A stretch of DNA of 64,000 nt from Pelobates cultripes (taxonomy: Eukaryota > Chordata > Amphibia > Anura > Pelobatidae), in contig OW240918.1 of the NCBI GenBank assembly GCA_933207985.1, positions 20,559,602 through 20,623,601 on the forward strand. The letters are read 5' to 3'. This document shows, piece after piece, positions 46,435 through 57,960 of this stretch; position 1 is the stretch's first letter, and each line of letters opens with the position of its first letter. The notes under the pieces are model-generated. The model was given only the letters and a program-made list of their open reading frames with translations. It searched no databases and was not told where the DNA came from. Position numbers and translations under genes: made by a program.

Positions 46435-46935
46435 AGCCATAGTTTAACACTATTTGAAGAGACCTTCTCCTGTCCGCTGCTCGTACGCGTACCGCCAACT
46501 CACGCTTGCAGGACTTCTTGCGGGCGTCTCCCTTCCTATGGGATAGCCTGTCTACCGCCATCAGACTCTCCCCATGTCTTTAATTGTTTAAGAAGTGCCT
46601 CAAAACCCATCTCTTTCGGAAAGCTTATGGCCTCCCAGAGTAACATCTACCTCACATACCTGTCTCTTGTTCTCTCCTAAAGGGGCGGCACTCTACTCTC
46701 TCCTCCAGCTCTGCTTCACTCCCACCTTATTTGATTGATATTTCCTGTCCTAATGTGTTTTATACCCCACCTCCTATAGACTGTAAGCACGTTTGAGCAG
46801 GGTCCGCTTTCCGATCGTTCCTGTAAGTTTTCTTGTAATTGTCCTATTTATAGTTAAATCCCCCCCTCTTATAATATTGTAAAGCGCTACGGAATCTGTT
46901 GGCGCTATAGAAATGGCAATAATAATAATAATAAT
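46435..46935 (+). pseudogene. 3' end of a CR1-group (L2/Rex-like) LINE, broken ORF2 C-terminus plus 3' tail
   Basis: One frame reads RTRTANSRLQDFLRASPFLW DSLSTAIRLSPCL, stop, then LFKKCLKTHLFRKAYGLPE. This is the terminal ORF2 segment (LWNSLP..IR.SxSLxxFKxxLKTHLF) shared by CR1/L2-type LINEs. A 3' UTR follows with GACTGTAAGCACGTTTGAGC, AGGGTCC, ATTGTAAAGCGCTACGGAAT and GGCGCTATAGAAATGGC, ending in (AAT)n. It is 5'-truncated and carries an in-frame stop, so it is dead. Its 3' tail is the likely source of the tails on the SINEs and tail fragments across this window. Confidence 0.8.
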
Positions 46936-47739
46936 ACTTATTATTATTATAATAATAAGAGTACACCTAACTCAACTTAAAGAGTTCTCTAATTAACCAA
47001 TTAAAATACTTGGAAGTTATCAATATTTGCTGCTCTGTACGAGAGCAGATTGCAGGGCTTTTGAAAGAAAAAAAACTCACTTCCAAGCAAAAGAGGGGTG
47101 TTTAGCTGTACCCACTCCGTGACTGGCTCCTCCTACTGAATGTCAATATCCACCGACTTTAGTTATGACAATTGACCTTGTCCATCACCTGATCGGCCTT
47201 CAGCTCTCAAGATAAGGATTTGAAAAGCTCTGTGACATTTAAACCTTGGGTAAAAATATGTCTACATTACAGTTGCCGAGGCCGTAGAATAAAGACACTC
47301 ATATATGTTGAAACTTTAGTGTCAAGGGGGTAGCACATTTCAATGGCAACAAAAGTATTCACACTACACTAACAATGACAATGAAGAAAGTTAGAAATAA
47401 CCAAAAATCTCCATAAGGTTTTTAATATTTTGCAACTCTGTGTGCAATTGAAACTATAGGGGTTAAATTGGCAGATGTAAGGCCAAAGTAGTGGAATAAG
47501 GACATTTTGTAAACTCAGCTCTCTTTTTTCCAGGTCTGTCCCTTGCCACCCTTCCATAATCACAAGTTTAGTGAATAAGCCCCTGCATCAATCTATTGTA
47601 GTGACAAGCAGAAACATACAAAAGACAGGACGTCAGAGAAACAAACTAAATACAAAACAAAAACGATACAAAACAAAACAAACAAAAAAAATGCACTTGT
47701 TTAACTGTTAGGCTTCAGAACATTTCATCCATATAACAT

Positions 47740-48310
47740 TTTTCAACTGCTCATCACGATGAGAGCAGGCAAACAATCAGGAAAGCTAATTTCTTAATTA
47801 GCTGTGCTCCGGCGGTAATGACTGCAGATCGTGTCAACTAAAATCTGTTTGGATTTCTGTAAATTGGACTCCGACAAGCTTGCAGTTCCGTCGCCAACCT
47901 GATAACTCTCACCCCCTGGCTTTTGTTTTCCCTCCCAGCCTTTTTCCTGTCGCCATCTCGGTATTTAATCTGACACCGCCAGGCAGTGAGAAAGGTTTAC
48001 TCTTCCCTTTAAAGAAAAAAGGGAGAGAGAGAGAGGGATTAAAAGAAGGAGAGAGAAATAAAGAGGGAAATGCATTTAGTAAGGGACAGGAGGGCTGGCT
48101 GCACAGGAAACCTGTACCAAATCTGAACTCCTGAGACAAGCCTTTCATCTCCCTCCGCATTCTTTAAGACAGTCTCCATTAACTCTTCCCGAGCCAGACA
48201 AGAAGGGAAACACACTTCCTTTATGCCATTTATTGAGCTTTCTATTTCAAAAGAGTTTCAAGATCAAATCCAGCTTGTGTGCAACCAATCGCTTAATCAT
48301 TTTTATAGCA
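47740..48310. promoter_or_regulatory. Candidate conserved non-coding element
   Basis: Repeat-poor stretch with words typical of enhancer sequence: TTTCTTAATTAGCTGTGC, GGTAATGACTGCAGATCGTG, GGTATTTAATCTGACACC, then a purine-rich tract (GAGAGAGA, 48020-48070), and CCATTTATTGAGC and CAATCGCTTAATCATTT near 48225-48300. Flanking sequence is more A/T-rich. No coding support: frames on both strands are short. Confidence 0.3.
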
Positions 48311-50737
48311 TTTGTCAATAATAATTCAAAATATATGTTCTATACTGTTTGAATTAAATGACACTTTTAATACTGTAATGCAAGCTTGTGCGCATTACAC
48401 TACTTTTTCCCACGACATTGCGTGATGCAGGACGGTATATATGATCTGAGCAAGTCAGGACATCTGTAGCAGAATTGATATGCAGATATCCACGGTCGGC
48501 CAACCGCGCATGCACAGCTGAGCTGACATGCATAGCACCAGCCACAAATTAGCTATGCACGCACAACACCTTGGTTAATCTGGCTGTGCATGAACACAAT
48601 ACCTAAATTTGGCAAATGCTTACCGGATATGGCTACTATTTCCAAATTCACTCCAGTGTCTCCGAGCAATAGAGAAGGCAGAAACATGGAAACGTGGAAC
48701 GGATATATCACTTCTAAGATCATAATAGAGAAATACGAATTTGATTTTACTCTTCGTAGTAACCACCATAACTACAGTATTCAATTCCACGACTTTGTAC
48801 TGACTCACAGAACCGTTGTCCAGGTTATCTTCCTACTCTCCTGACTATATCTGGCGGCTTCCTACAGTCGACATATAAACCACTAACTGAGTATCCCCAC
48901 AGGAGCAAATACAGAAATTCTTTGATATTTTATGAGTAATAATACAATTACCAAGATGAGCATAGTTAGAGTCACACCAGTGGCACATTATGTAGCAAAT
49001 GCACCTCATTTACAGAGTTCTGTCTTGATATGATCAGACCTACTTACCATGCTAAGAGTGTGAAATATGGTAAATATGTGTACAGATATTAAAATAAAAT
49101 GCCTGAGAATTATTACGTTATATTTTTACCAGTAAAACCAATGTGCGAGGTCATTATTTATAGTGATACAATATGTCTTCTAAGATGTTGAGTTGTTTCC
49201 TGAACTGATCCTGATTTGAGTATAAGTTGTGTTTTTTCTAGCACCCCAGGGGCTTTTATACTTACCTAGACTTTTAGAATAAAAACAAAATCTATTACAG
49301 CAGCGAGGATAAGTAAACGCAGAGAAAAAAATAAATGGTGACAGATATGTAAGGTCACTGGAAATAGGTTGAAATGTTTAGGCGTCTTTCACTGCGTAAA
49401 CATTGTGGTGTTGATGGGGGGGAATGAAATATGAGGCTACCAAAATATATATAGTCCCAAAGTAAGGAGGTTAAAATTTAATAAAAAAAGATGTTGGTCT
49501 ATGGAGAAAAACACTACGTGTGATGTGTAAACTGCATTTACAATCTTATTATGTTCAACAAAAAAAGCAAAACCTGCAACATTTAATTGATATGAATGTG
49601 AATAATCACTCAGTCACCTAATACTCCCACAACACAACCAGGATTCTTATGCATGTGCTTTGAGTGCAGTTCCCGTGTAGAGGAAAAAAAACAAAAAACC
49701 TCTTAACTTAGATGAATGAACCAGAAACAGAAGTGGCTTTTCTGCAAAGTGAATAAAGGCCTTAACGTGGTTGGCAGCTTATCTCAAAACCACGTGATGC
49801 AAGGGCCTCCAAAAGTGAAGAAATCCATCAAATTAGGCATAGAATGGCAAATAATGAACTCATCAAGGTTAAAATAGCTGAAGTACATCAAGCTTTCAAG
49901 GTCATTGTCCTGTTATGGGCATGACCACTCTCCAGCGTTCATTTGTAACAAGCAGGAGTGTGAATCTGGCAGATTTGATGATAACGAGTCAGGTCTGGCT
50001 TTGTACGACCCCCTAATCTCATAATTATTTCTGACTTGTTGTATTAGTAATTAATACAATAAAAAGACAATATATCTTCTGTAGGCTATTTTATAACCTT
50101 GCAATATTTTATTATTTAAAACATGTTCTTATGCCTTTTAAACGCAACAGTCAGCCTCATCTAGAGACAGATATAAATACTAGATATAACTACTAACTAG
50201 ATCAACAGCATTCTTCAGCCCTTGGGAACAATTAGCCAATTCAATTAGTTTTACTAATCATTGCAACAGCATACAATTTAGCCCCTGACTCACCAAAGTG
50301 GTTTTATCCCATTGTACGGCTCTACGGTATGGCTTGGTGCTTTATAATTAAACAACAGGGCTAATAACAGGACAGCATGTCTTTTAACAAGGGCTGTATA
50401 AAACTGAACTACTGGTAGAGTGATTGTGATGGGGTTTGCGATGCTAAATAGAGCCCTTTAACTATTAACAGTTTGAATGCTCACTGCTTTCCTATTGAAA
50501 ATGTAAATGCATTTAAATCTGGTTGAAGAAGGAAACATAAAAGGTATGTATCAAGACTAAAGGCTAAATTGTTGGGAATTCGAAGTGAATTTCTAATTGT
50601 AGGCCTAAATAGTCAGACGTAAAAAACAAAACAAAAAAACTCTAAGTCAGCAATATCTTTGGATGGCTGTCTTTGAACTAAAATGTACTTTGAATTCACT
50701 TTTAATTTCTAAAAAAAATAAAAATATCACATTTAGA

Positions 50738-51085
50738 AACTTTGAAACATAGAATGTGACGGCAGATAAGAACCATTCGGCCCATCTAGTCTGCCCAATT
50801 TTCTAAATACTTTCATTAGTCCCTGGCCTTATCTTATAGTTAGAATAACCTTATGCCTATGCCACGCATGCTTAAACTCCTTTACTGTGTTAACCTCTAC
50901 CACTTCAGCCGGAAGGCTATTCCATGCATCCACTACCCTCTCAGTAACGTAATACATCCTGATATTATTTTTAAACCTTTGCCCCTCTAATTTAAGACTA
51001 TGTCCTCTTGTTGTGGTAGTTTTTTTACTGTGTTGATTCCCTTTATGTATTTAAATGTTTCTATCATATCTCCATATTTTTGTTT
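50738..51085 (-). pseudogene. CR1-like LINE ORF2 C-terminus, one frameshift
   Basis: On the minus strand the upstream part reads GDMIETFKYIKGINTVKK, then LPQQEDIVLN. After a one-base frame change comes LEGQRFKNNIRMYYVTERVV, DAWNSLPAEVVEVNTVKEFK and HAWHRHKVILTIR with a stop. This is the conserved end of CR1-type reverse-transcriptase proteins (VVDxWNSLPxEVVE..S/TVxxFK). A short 3' part follows (GGGCCGAATGGTTCTTATC read on the minus strand). The copy is 5'-truncated. Confidence 0.85.
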
Positions 51086-51129
51086 GGATTAGTTTATAAC
51101 ACTTTTGTTGTACGCCACCATGGCACTAT

Positions 51130-51730
51130 CTCACTGAGAAAAAAAAAAGTCTCAATACAGTTTCATACTGCAGGGCAGAACTTTTCATTTACTGTCACTC
51201 GGTCTGAGAGAGTGATGTACAGGAAACATTGTGTCTCTGGAAACCCTAATCTAGATTGTAAACCTATTCTCGTTTACAAAATTTCCCTAATTAAAAAGGG
51301 AAGTGTGGTTTCCGTAATGCAGCAATGTTTCGGAGACCCGTTCGTGTTGAAGATGAGAAATAGTCTTTTTTTAGTTTTACATTTCTCTCTTTGTCCTGCA
51401 AGAGAGAGATTCCTTTCTGGGCCACGCGCAATCAGAACAATTTCATTTTCTGCAGAAGCTTCTTGGAAAGACAGCAAAGTTACCTGACTCAGCTTCTTGT
51501 AGAAATCAAATTCAGTCAGAGATAGCGGCTAATCATTTGTCACAGTAAGAAGCAATTCCTTGGAATCTAAAGGGAAAACCTGCCACTTCAATCCCCAGGT
51601 CTGTCAGATTGCGAGAAATTACATTCTGCTCTGACTAACCTCTGCACTTTTATTGTTAACAACAAGAAGCCCTGGTCTATCAAAACAGAATATCATATGA
51701 CCAGAAACAGCTTTTGATACGTTTGATTCC
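51130..51730. promoter_or_regulatory. Candidate conserved non-coding element
   Basis: Between a LINE remnant and a satellite array, 0.6 kb of unique-looking sequence with CTAATTAAAAAGGGAAG, TGACTCAGCTTC, GGCTAATCATTTGTCAC and ATTGTTAACAACAAGAAG. The 135-codon plus-strand frame (51080-51487) shows no domain and begins inside the LINE edge, so I treat it as chance. Conservation untested. Confidence 0.3.
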
Positions 51731-51883
51731 AAAAAAACATTGAGATAAGTTTACAGATTTAACTGCTTGGCTCTCGATTTCACCAGTCCCAATAGGAAGA
51801 ATGACTGTTAAACAAACGTTTTATCCTGTTACATAGAGAACTCACCATACATTGTCTGTATAGTGTTTAACAAAATGCTTCTT

Positions 51884-53570
51884 ATACACAAGGACACTAG
51901 TATATAGCCACATGATGTACAAGGACACCAGTATACAGCCATGTAATATACAAGGACACCAGTATATAGCCATGTGATATACAAGGACACCAGTATACAG
52001 CCATGTGATATACAAGGACGCTAGTATAGAGCAATGTGATATACAAAGACACTAGTATACAGCCATGTCATATACAAAGACACTAGTATGCAACCATGTC
52101 ATATACAAGGACACTAATATACAGCAATGTAATATACAAGGACACTAGTATACAGCCATGTAATATACAAGGACACCAGTATACAGCCATGTGATATACA
52201 AGGACACCAGTATACAGCCATGTGATATACAAGTACACCAGTATACAGCCATGTGATATATAAGGACACCAGTATACAGCCATGTAATATACAAGGACAC
52301 TAGTATACAGTCATGTGATATACAAGGACACTAGTATACAGCCATGTAATATACAAGGACACTAGTATACAGCCATGTGATATATTAGGACACTAGTATA
52401 CAGCCATGTGATATACAAGGACGCTAGTATACAGCCATGTAATATACAAGGACGCTAGTATACAGCCATGTAATATACAAGGACGCTAGTATACAGCAAT
52501 GTGATATACAAAGACACTAGTATACAGCCATGTCATATACAAAGACACTAGTATACAACCATGTCATATACAAGGACACTAATATACAGCAATGTAATAT
52601 ACAAGGACACTAGTATACAGCCATGTGATTTGCAAAGACATTAGTATACAGCCATGTGATATACAAGGACACTAGTATACAGCCATGTGATATACAAGGA
52701 GGACACTACTATATATAACAATGTTATATATAAGGACACTAATATATAGCTAGGTTATAGACACTAGTATACAGCCATGTGATATATAAGGACACTAGTA
52801 TACAGCCATGTGATATACAAGGTCACTGGTATACAGCCATGTGATATACAAGGACACTAGTATACAGCCATGTAATATACAAGGACACTAATATACAGCC
52901 ATGTGATATACAAGGAGGACACTACTATATATAGCAATGTTATATATAAGGACACTAATATATAGCTAGGTTATAGACACTAGTATAAAGACATGTTATA
53001 TAAAAGGACACTAGTATATATAACTATGTTTTAAACAATGGCCCTAGTATACAGCTATGTTATGTACAAGGACACTAATATATATAGCGCTGTTATACAG
53101 GTACTCCTCACTTACCGACCGAGTTCCGTTGTTACGACCCGGTTGTAAAACGAATTGGTCGGTAAGTGAGGTCTATGTTTGTTGAAATTTCACTGAACAT
53201 AGATTAAAGGGATTCCCTCCTGCGCTTGTCTACAATCGGGGAAATTTACCCAAACATAGACATACGTACCAAAGCAGGGAATCCCTCTAATCTATGTTCA
53301 GGGAAAATTCAACGAACATAGACCAGCTCTCTAACGTGGGGAATCCCTTGAAACCCCACGCTAGACAGCTGGTCGTAAGTGCGAGCCGTCATAAAACAGG
53401 TAGGTCGTAAAGTGAGGACCACCTGTATACAAGGACACTAGTATATATAGCGATGTTATATACAAAGACACTAATATACAGCAATATTATTTACAAGGAC
53501 ACTGGTACATAGCTCTGTTATATACAAGGACACAAGTATATATAGTGATATTATATGCAAGGACACTAGG
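51884..53570. repeat. 31-bp satellite array, about 43 copies, interrupted once
   Basis: Consensus unit GACACTAGTATACAGCCATG then TGATATACAAG (31 bases). Variants include AATATAC or CATATAC for GATATAC, AAGACAC for AGGACAC, and GACGC for GACAC. The order of variants repeats: 52031-52180 recurs at 52496-52645, exactly 465 bases (15 units) later, and a variant with GGAGGACACTACTATATATA recurs 216 bases apart (52695 and 52911). The array is split by the insertion at 53098-53425. Period and A/T content exclude a CRISPR array; there are no unique spacers. Confidence 0.95.
53098..53425. mobile_element. Mariner-like fold-back element inserted in the satellite
   Basis: Ends CAGGTACTCCTCACTT and AAGTGAGGACCACCTG are inverted repeats. 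TA dinucleotides flank the element (53096-53097 and 53426-53427), the target duplication of Tc1/mariner transposition. Inside, GGTCTATGTTTGTTGAAATT and GAACATAGATTAAAGGGATT pair with inverted copies at about 53275-53325. Removing the element and one TA restores a satellite unit. Non-coding, so moved in trans. Confidence 0.85.
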
Positions 53571-54377
53571 TAGGTATTCATCTTAAATGTTATTTTGGAT
53601 TTAACTATGCACAGGTGCACGTCAGCCACAAAACAATGCTCTTGTGCCTGTTTTTAGGAATTTTACAACCAACTACAAAAACTGACAGCTGCATTTAAGG
53701 TTAGTTTGACGTTACAGAGAGAAGTTTTGCAATATCCAGAAGGACTGAATCTAAGCTTTATTTAAGGAGGCGTTCACTGAGCTGAATGCTGTAGTTTTTT
53801 GGTAACTCTATACGAGCATTCCTCTCGCTCTCTAGAAGGTTAGCATTTCAATACGCAGACACTCCCTACAAAACATGGCCTGTTGTCTTCAAGACATTAG
53901 TTAGTATGTTGATGGCGTAATGACATAACACCCAAACAAAAGGCTTTTTAAAACTGTATTTAAGGCAAAGCAGACAAGTGAGAAGATTAGTTTGAAATCT
54001 ATATATAGTTAGCTTAATATCTCTGGTTCATTTATCGCAACATGGAAATGTATCACCAGTCCAAGGATAAGCAATGTCTACCAGACCACAACTCTCAGTA
54101 TGTGCAGCCAGCCTCTGCTAACAGTGAATGTGTGAATACTAACGTTATAATACCAGCTGCCTTATAAAACAGCTTTTATATACAGTATATTCAATAAAGT
54201 GTGAATTGTTGCCAATTCAAATTAAACCCAAAACATTTTCATAAACAGTTGTATTTTCAGTTTAAATATTTTGTTTTTGCCAAAAATGTGTTATCCACTT
54301 ACTAACAACAATACACGCTATTGTGAATACCCTGATAGCGTTTGTTCTTGTGTGTTTTAAAAATTCAGAATGGAGTT

Positions 54378-54846
54378 AAAGGAACACTATAGTACCAGCG
54401 TACAAATATGTATTCCTAACACTATAGTGTTAAACTAGCTATTTAGGTCCTCAGGCCCTCTTAGATCACTTAGGAAAAGCATTTTTACATGTTTTTTTCC
54501 ACGCTACGCTGGTCTCACCACAGCTGGCTCTGCCTCCATGGTTGAGATTATTAGTCTTGATGATCTCAGCCAATTCAAAGCGTCCCCATAGGAAAGCATT
54601 GGGAGGCTATTGCACATGCACTCCAAAACGCCATGCTCTGCCAATCAGCATCTCCTCAATGAATTAATGCATCTCTATTTGAAACATTCAGGTCCTCTAT
54701 GCAGAGTGTGGAGTGACTACCACTAGAGGTGTAACTCAGTAGCAATGTAAACACTGCCTTTTCTCTGAATCAGTAGCGTTAACAGTGCTCAGACACCAGT
54801 TCCACTACATGAAGCTGTAAGGGTTCTAGTGACCATAGTTCCCTCT
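54378..54846. mobile_element. Non-autonomous DNA transposon, AAAGGGACACTATAG-end family, copy 3
   Basis: Left end AAAGGAACACTATAGTACCA followed by TATTCCTAACACTATAG. Right end GGGTTCTAGTGACCATAGTT then CCCTCTT. Interior has CCATAGGAAAGCATTGGGAG and CTATGCAGAGTGTGGAGTGA. This is the most complete of the three copies at the left end. No transposase. Confidence 0.7.
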
Positions 54847-55589
54847 TAAAAAGCTGCATTACTATCCTCTGGGTACATAAAAGGTTAAACAAACAGTGAG
54901 TAAACCTTTTAGACAAACTAACCATATTACATTACTGTTATAAACACGTTACTGTATGGAAAGGATGTGCTCACTTGACAAAAACAATGGCTATCCGTAG
55001 ATTACAATAAAATGGGTTTTCTGCTTAACTCTTTGAGTAACAGATTTGCCATGTGTTGTTCAGTACTCTGCATTACCAATGTTAATGAGATAGGATGACT
55101 CTTTCAAGGTCAATAGACTGTTTAGTGATAATAACCCAAAGAATCTTAAAAGATATCCATTTTAAACTGGTGAATAGAACGAAAGAAAACAGTTTTACCT
55201 GGTTACAATCCATGCTGACATTTGGATTCTTAGTAAATAAATCCGAAATATATGATTTAATTATATGAATCATAAAACCTAAAAACTAAAAATCATAAAA
55301 ACTACCGAATTGTAGTAAATTATCAACTAAACAGCAACATTTAGATTATACAGACAAGCTGTGACTATTTTTTTGCAATTCTGTTTTCAATGTTCTACAG
55401 TTTGTTTTTCAGAGAATAAAAAACGAGAATAAAATGTAATGCACTTGATATGTACTAAGAGCTAGACATAGCAAAATAACTGATAATGCATTATGTTATG
55501 TAAATATAATATATGCAATATCGGTTATTTCGCTAAATGAGGAATTTTGCCATTAATATGTCAGATTGCTACAATCAAGAGTTTAGAGT

Positions 55590-55735
55590 GGGAGTTGGAA
55601 ACCTTCGGCACTCCTGATGTCATTCGTGGTCTATATCTCCCCTAATACTTTGCCAGCATTATGGCTGTAAGAGAATTGTGGGACATGTAGTCCACAACAT
55701 CTGCAGTGCTGAAGGTTGCCTACCCCTGCACTGGA
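55590..55735. mobile_element. hAT-type short element (AACCTTCGGCACTCC family)
   Basis: Left end GGAAACCTTCGGCACTCCTG and right end GTGCTGAAGGTTGCCTACCC then CTG are imperfect inverted repeats. The middle, TTTGCCAGCATTATGGCTGT, is flanked by inverted GTAGTCCACAAC / GTGGTCTATATCTCCC words. The 8-base duplication is no longer clear because the left terminus has decayed. Confidence 0.75.
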
Positions 55736-55889
55736 GATTATGGGTGATGTGATATGATAACAGCTGGGGAGAGAGTTACAAAGTGCAAATTAGAAAAACA
55801 GAGTTGTGTCCATTAAAATATCCAGTTATTCTATGAGCTCTGTTTAATGTTCCATAGAAGAAAGTTGAGATTTATTTATTTCCACCAGA

Positions 55890-56345
55890 GATTAATCTTA
55901 GTACTTTACCACTGCTAAGTAGATCTCTCCCTTGGTAGGACACACAGCGCATGTTTTAAACAGCCTTCCCTGCAATTATGGAATCAATCATCAAGATCCA
56001 CAGATATTTACACATTTTCTCAGAGAAAAGTCCACCGCTCTGAAATTTAAGCAGACAGCCATTGAAAAAAAAAAAAGACATCACTGGTAAAAGTCTGTAT
56101 TTTCTCAGGTTTAACTAAATAATTTATGCATACTTTCTCTTTGGCATGATGAAGCAATTTTAGCCTTTAAAACCCACAACTACTCAGGAGGGAAAAGGCC
56201 TGGTTCCTGCAAACTTAAATAATTTAAACATCCAGGTGGAAATGCTTTTAGCAGTTTTCCTTTCTTAGACAAAGGAAGAATGCTTCAAAAATACAAATGT
56301 GCCATCGAGGAGAGAGAAAAAAAAAGTGATAAAAGGACCAGCCTT
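55890..56345. promoter_or_regulatory. Candidate conserved non-coding element
   Basis: Unique-looking 0.45 kb containing CTGCAATTATGGAATCAATC, ATCAAGATCCACAGATATTT, AGCAGACAGCCATTG and TAAATAATTTATGCATAC. It lies next to a hAT remnant but shows no repeat signature itself. Enhancer role is a guess from intronic position in ZEB2 and motif density. Confidence 0.3.
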
Positions 56346-57842
56346 GGGTGCATTACATTTGGAAAGGAAATCCTGTAACTTATTTTTTTTTTTTTTCCAC
56401 CGGAATTAATAGATAGTCCGTTATCTCAACCTCCCTCAATTCCTTACAAGAATCCTCACACACCAAATAGTTCTGATATAAATGTATTCTAGTCCCCCAT
56501 CAAAATGAGAACAAACTTACTGAAACTATTTGCTGTTAATAAAAACAGATCTTCACCGTAAAAAAAATAATTCAGTATTGACAAATATGTTGGATTACTT
56601 AATTTGGTTTTTAACAAGCATTAAAATAAATGTAAAAAAAACAGCAATGAACAATAAAATTATTTTAGGGGTTTTACTTTGTTTTTGTTTTTTTCTGACG
56701 GTCATTGAGATGCAGTGAAGTCGATTTGGAAACATTCTCTGACTCAACTATAGTCCCCCCCCTTGATTACTATGACCTTAATTTTGCAAATTTAGGAGCA
56801 GTTCCTCGAAATCTCATTTATACTGAAGAAAAACATAGACAAGTCTAAACTTAGATCCAAACCAAAATGGCTGAATTATAAAGTAAGCTATCTAACTCTT
56901 CACCCTCTGTAGTCAAAGGGGATGTCTAAACATTTTTCTAGAAAACGTTCTAAATTTCGTGTATTTTTAAGTAATGAGGAACGAATGAGAAAGAGGAAGG
57001 AAACAGTCTATGGAGGTTCGGTGAAAAGCACAGGCAATAAGTGGTTACAATTAAGTATTCTTATTAACCAGTCAAATGCTGAAACTTTTCAGCTAAAGGA
57101 GCATCTTACCTTACATATTCAGTCATCTGTGATCTGTGTAGATTTCCTGTATATTATCCTATACATAGAATTATTAAAATATCGAATGAGCCGAGACGAA
57201 TGATCTCTGAAAATAATTTAATCCACGTCACCGCAGTTTCCAATTTCTAAATTGGGAATGAAGTATACCTTTTCAGGTAATGAATTCACATTTGCGTATA
57301 TATTGGGCAGCCTGCTTTCAAATTCATCAAGTAAAACTAAAATCACTTGGGTCTACTGCCACTCTTTGAGGCTTTTTTTGTGTGTCACAATTTCCATACC
57401 TTACTTTCTGTATGCTCAGCCGTCCACCCACACCTATTAATTAATCAAATTATTTAAAAATGAAAGCTTGTTTTCAACATGGGATTTTCCGAGTTAATTC
57501 TACGATAATAAAGGTAGCCAGCTGACTCAGTGTTGTCCTGTTTGTGCATTCTCAAGTTTCAATATAAGCAACAGGGGGATTTTGCTCCCTTGATCAATAG
57601 TGGCTTACTTACTAAAAATGTACCCCCTGTCTAAGTGAAAAGCAAGAAAACAAAACTTAATTAACATCAATTATTGGCAGAAGGGGTGGAAAAGGAATGC
57701 AAGGTAGAATGAGTCCCTAAAATCAGCAGCCATGGTTTCTGATCACCATAACCACTACACTAAGCTGTAACATTTATTATGCTTGCCGTGTCCCTTTAAT
57801 GTGAAAAGGAAGGTGTTACTGTTTCTGTACCCGTACTTTTTA

Positions 57843-57960
57843 CGGAGCACACTGTCCTGTTGAAGGTCTTGTTTAAGTCCAAAAAATTGAAAGCTTTGTT
57901 TCGGCAATAAATATTTTGCTACTTTTTAGCACATCCTATGAGCGTGATGCAAGGCGAAAC
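57843..57960 (+). mobile_element. Second retroelement fragment with eroded hammerhead-like motif
   Basis: CTGTTGA (57857-57863) precedes a hairpin GGTCTT-GTTT-AAGTCC (one mismatch). An A-run then stands where GAAA would be, followed by TTTCGGCAATAAATATTTTG and TTTAGCACATCCTATGAGCG. The layout parallels the copy at 31931. Sequence divergence makes the family name uncertain. Confidence 0.35.

Noticed and set aside
46423..46680. 85-codon plus-strand protein
   Set aside because: It is the wrong frame of the LINE ORF2 C-terminus; the frame encoding LWDSLSTAIRLSP is the meaningful one.
51884..53570. CRISPR-like array of 31-bp repeats
   Set aside because: Units are contiguous with no unique spacers, variants drift gradually, and the setting is a vertebrate intron.
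56922..57203. 93-codon plus-strand frame with a basic N-terminus
   Set aside because: No domain, no splice signals and ordinary A/T-rich composition; expected by chance in a sequence of this size.
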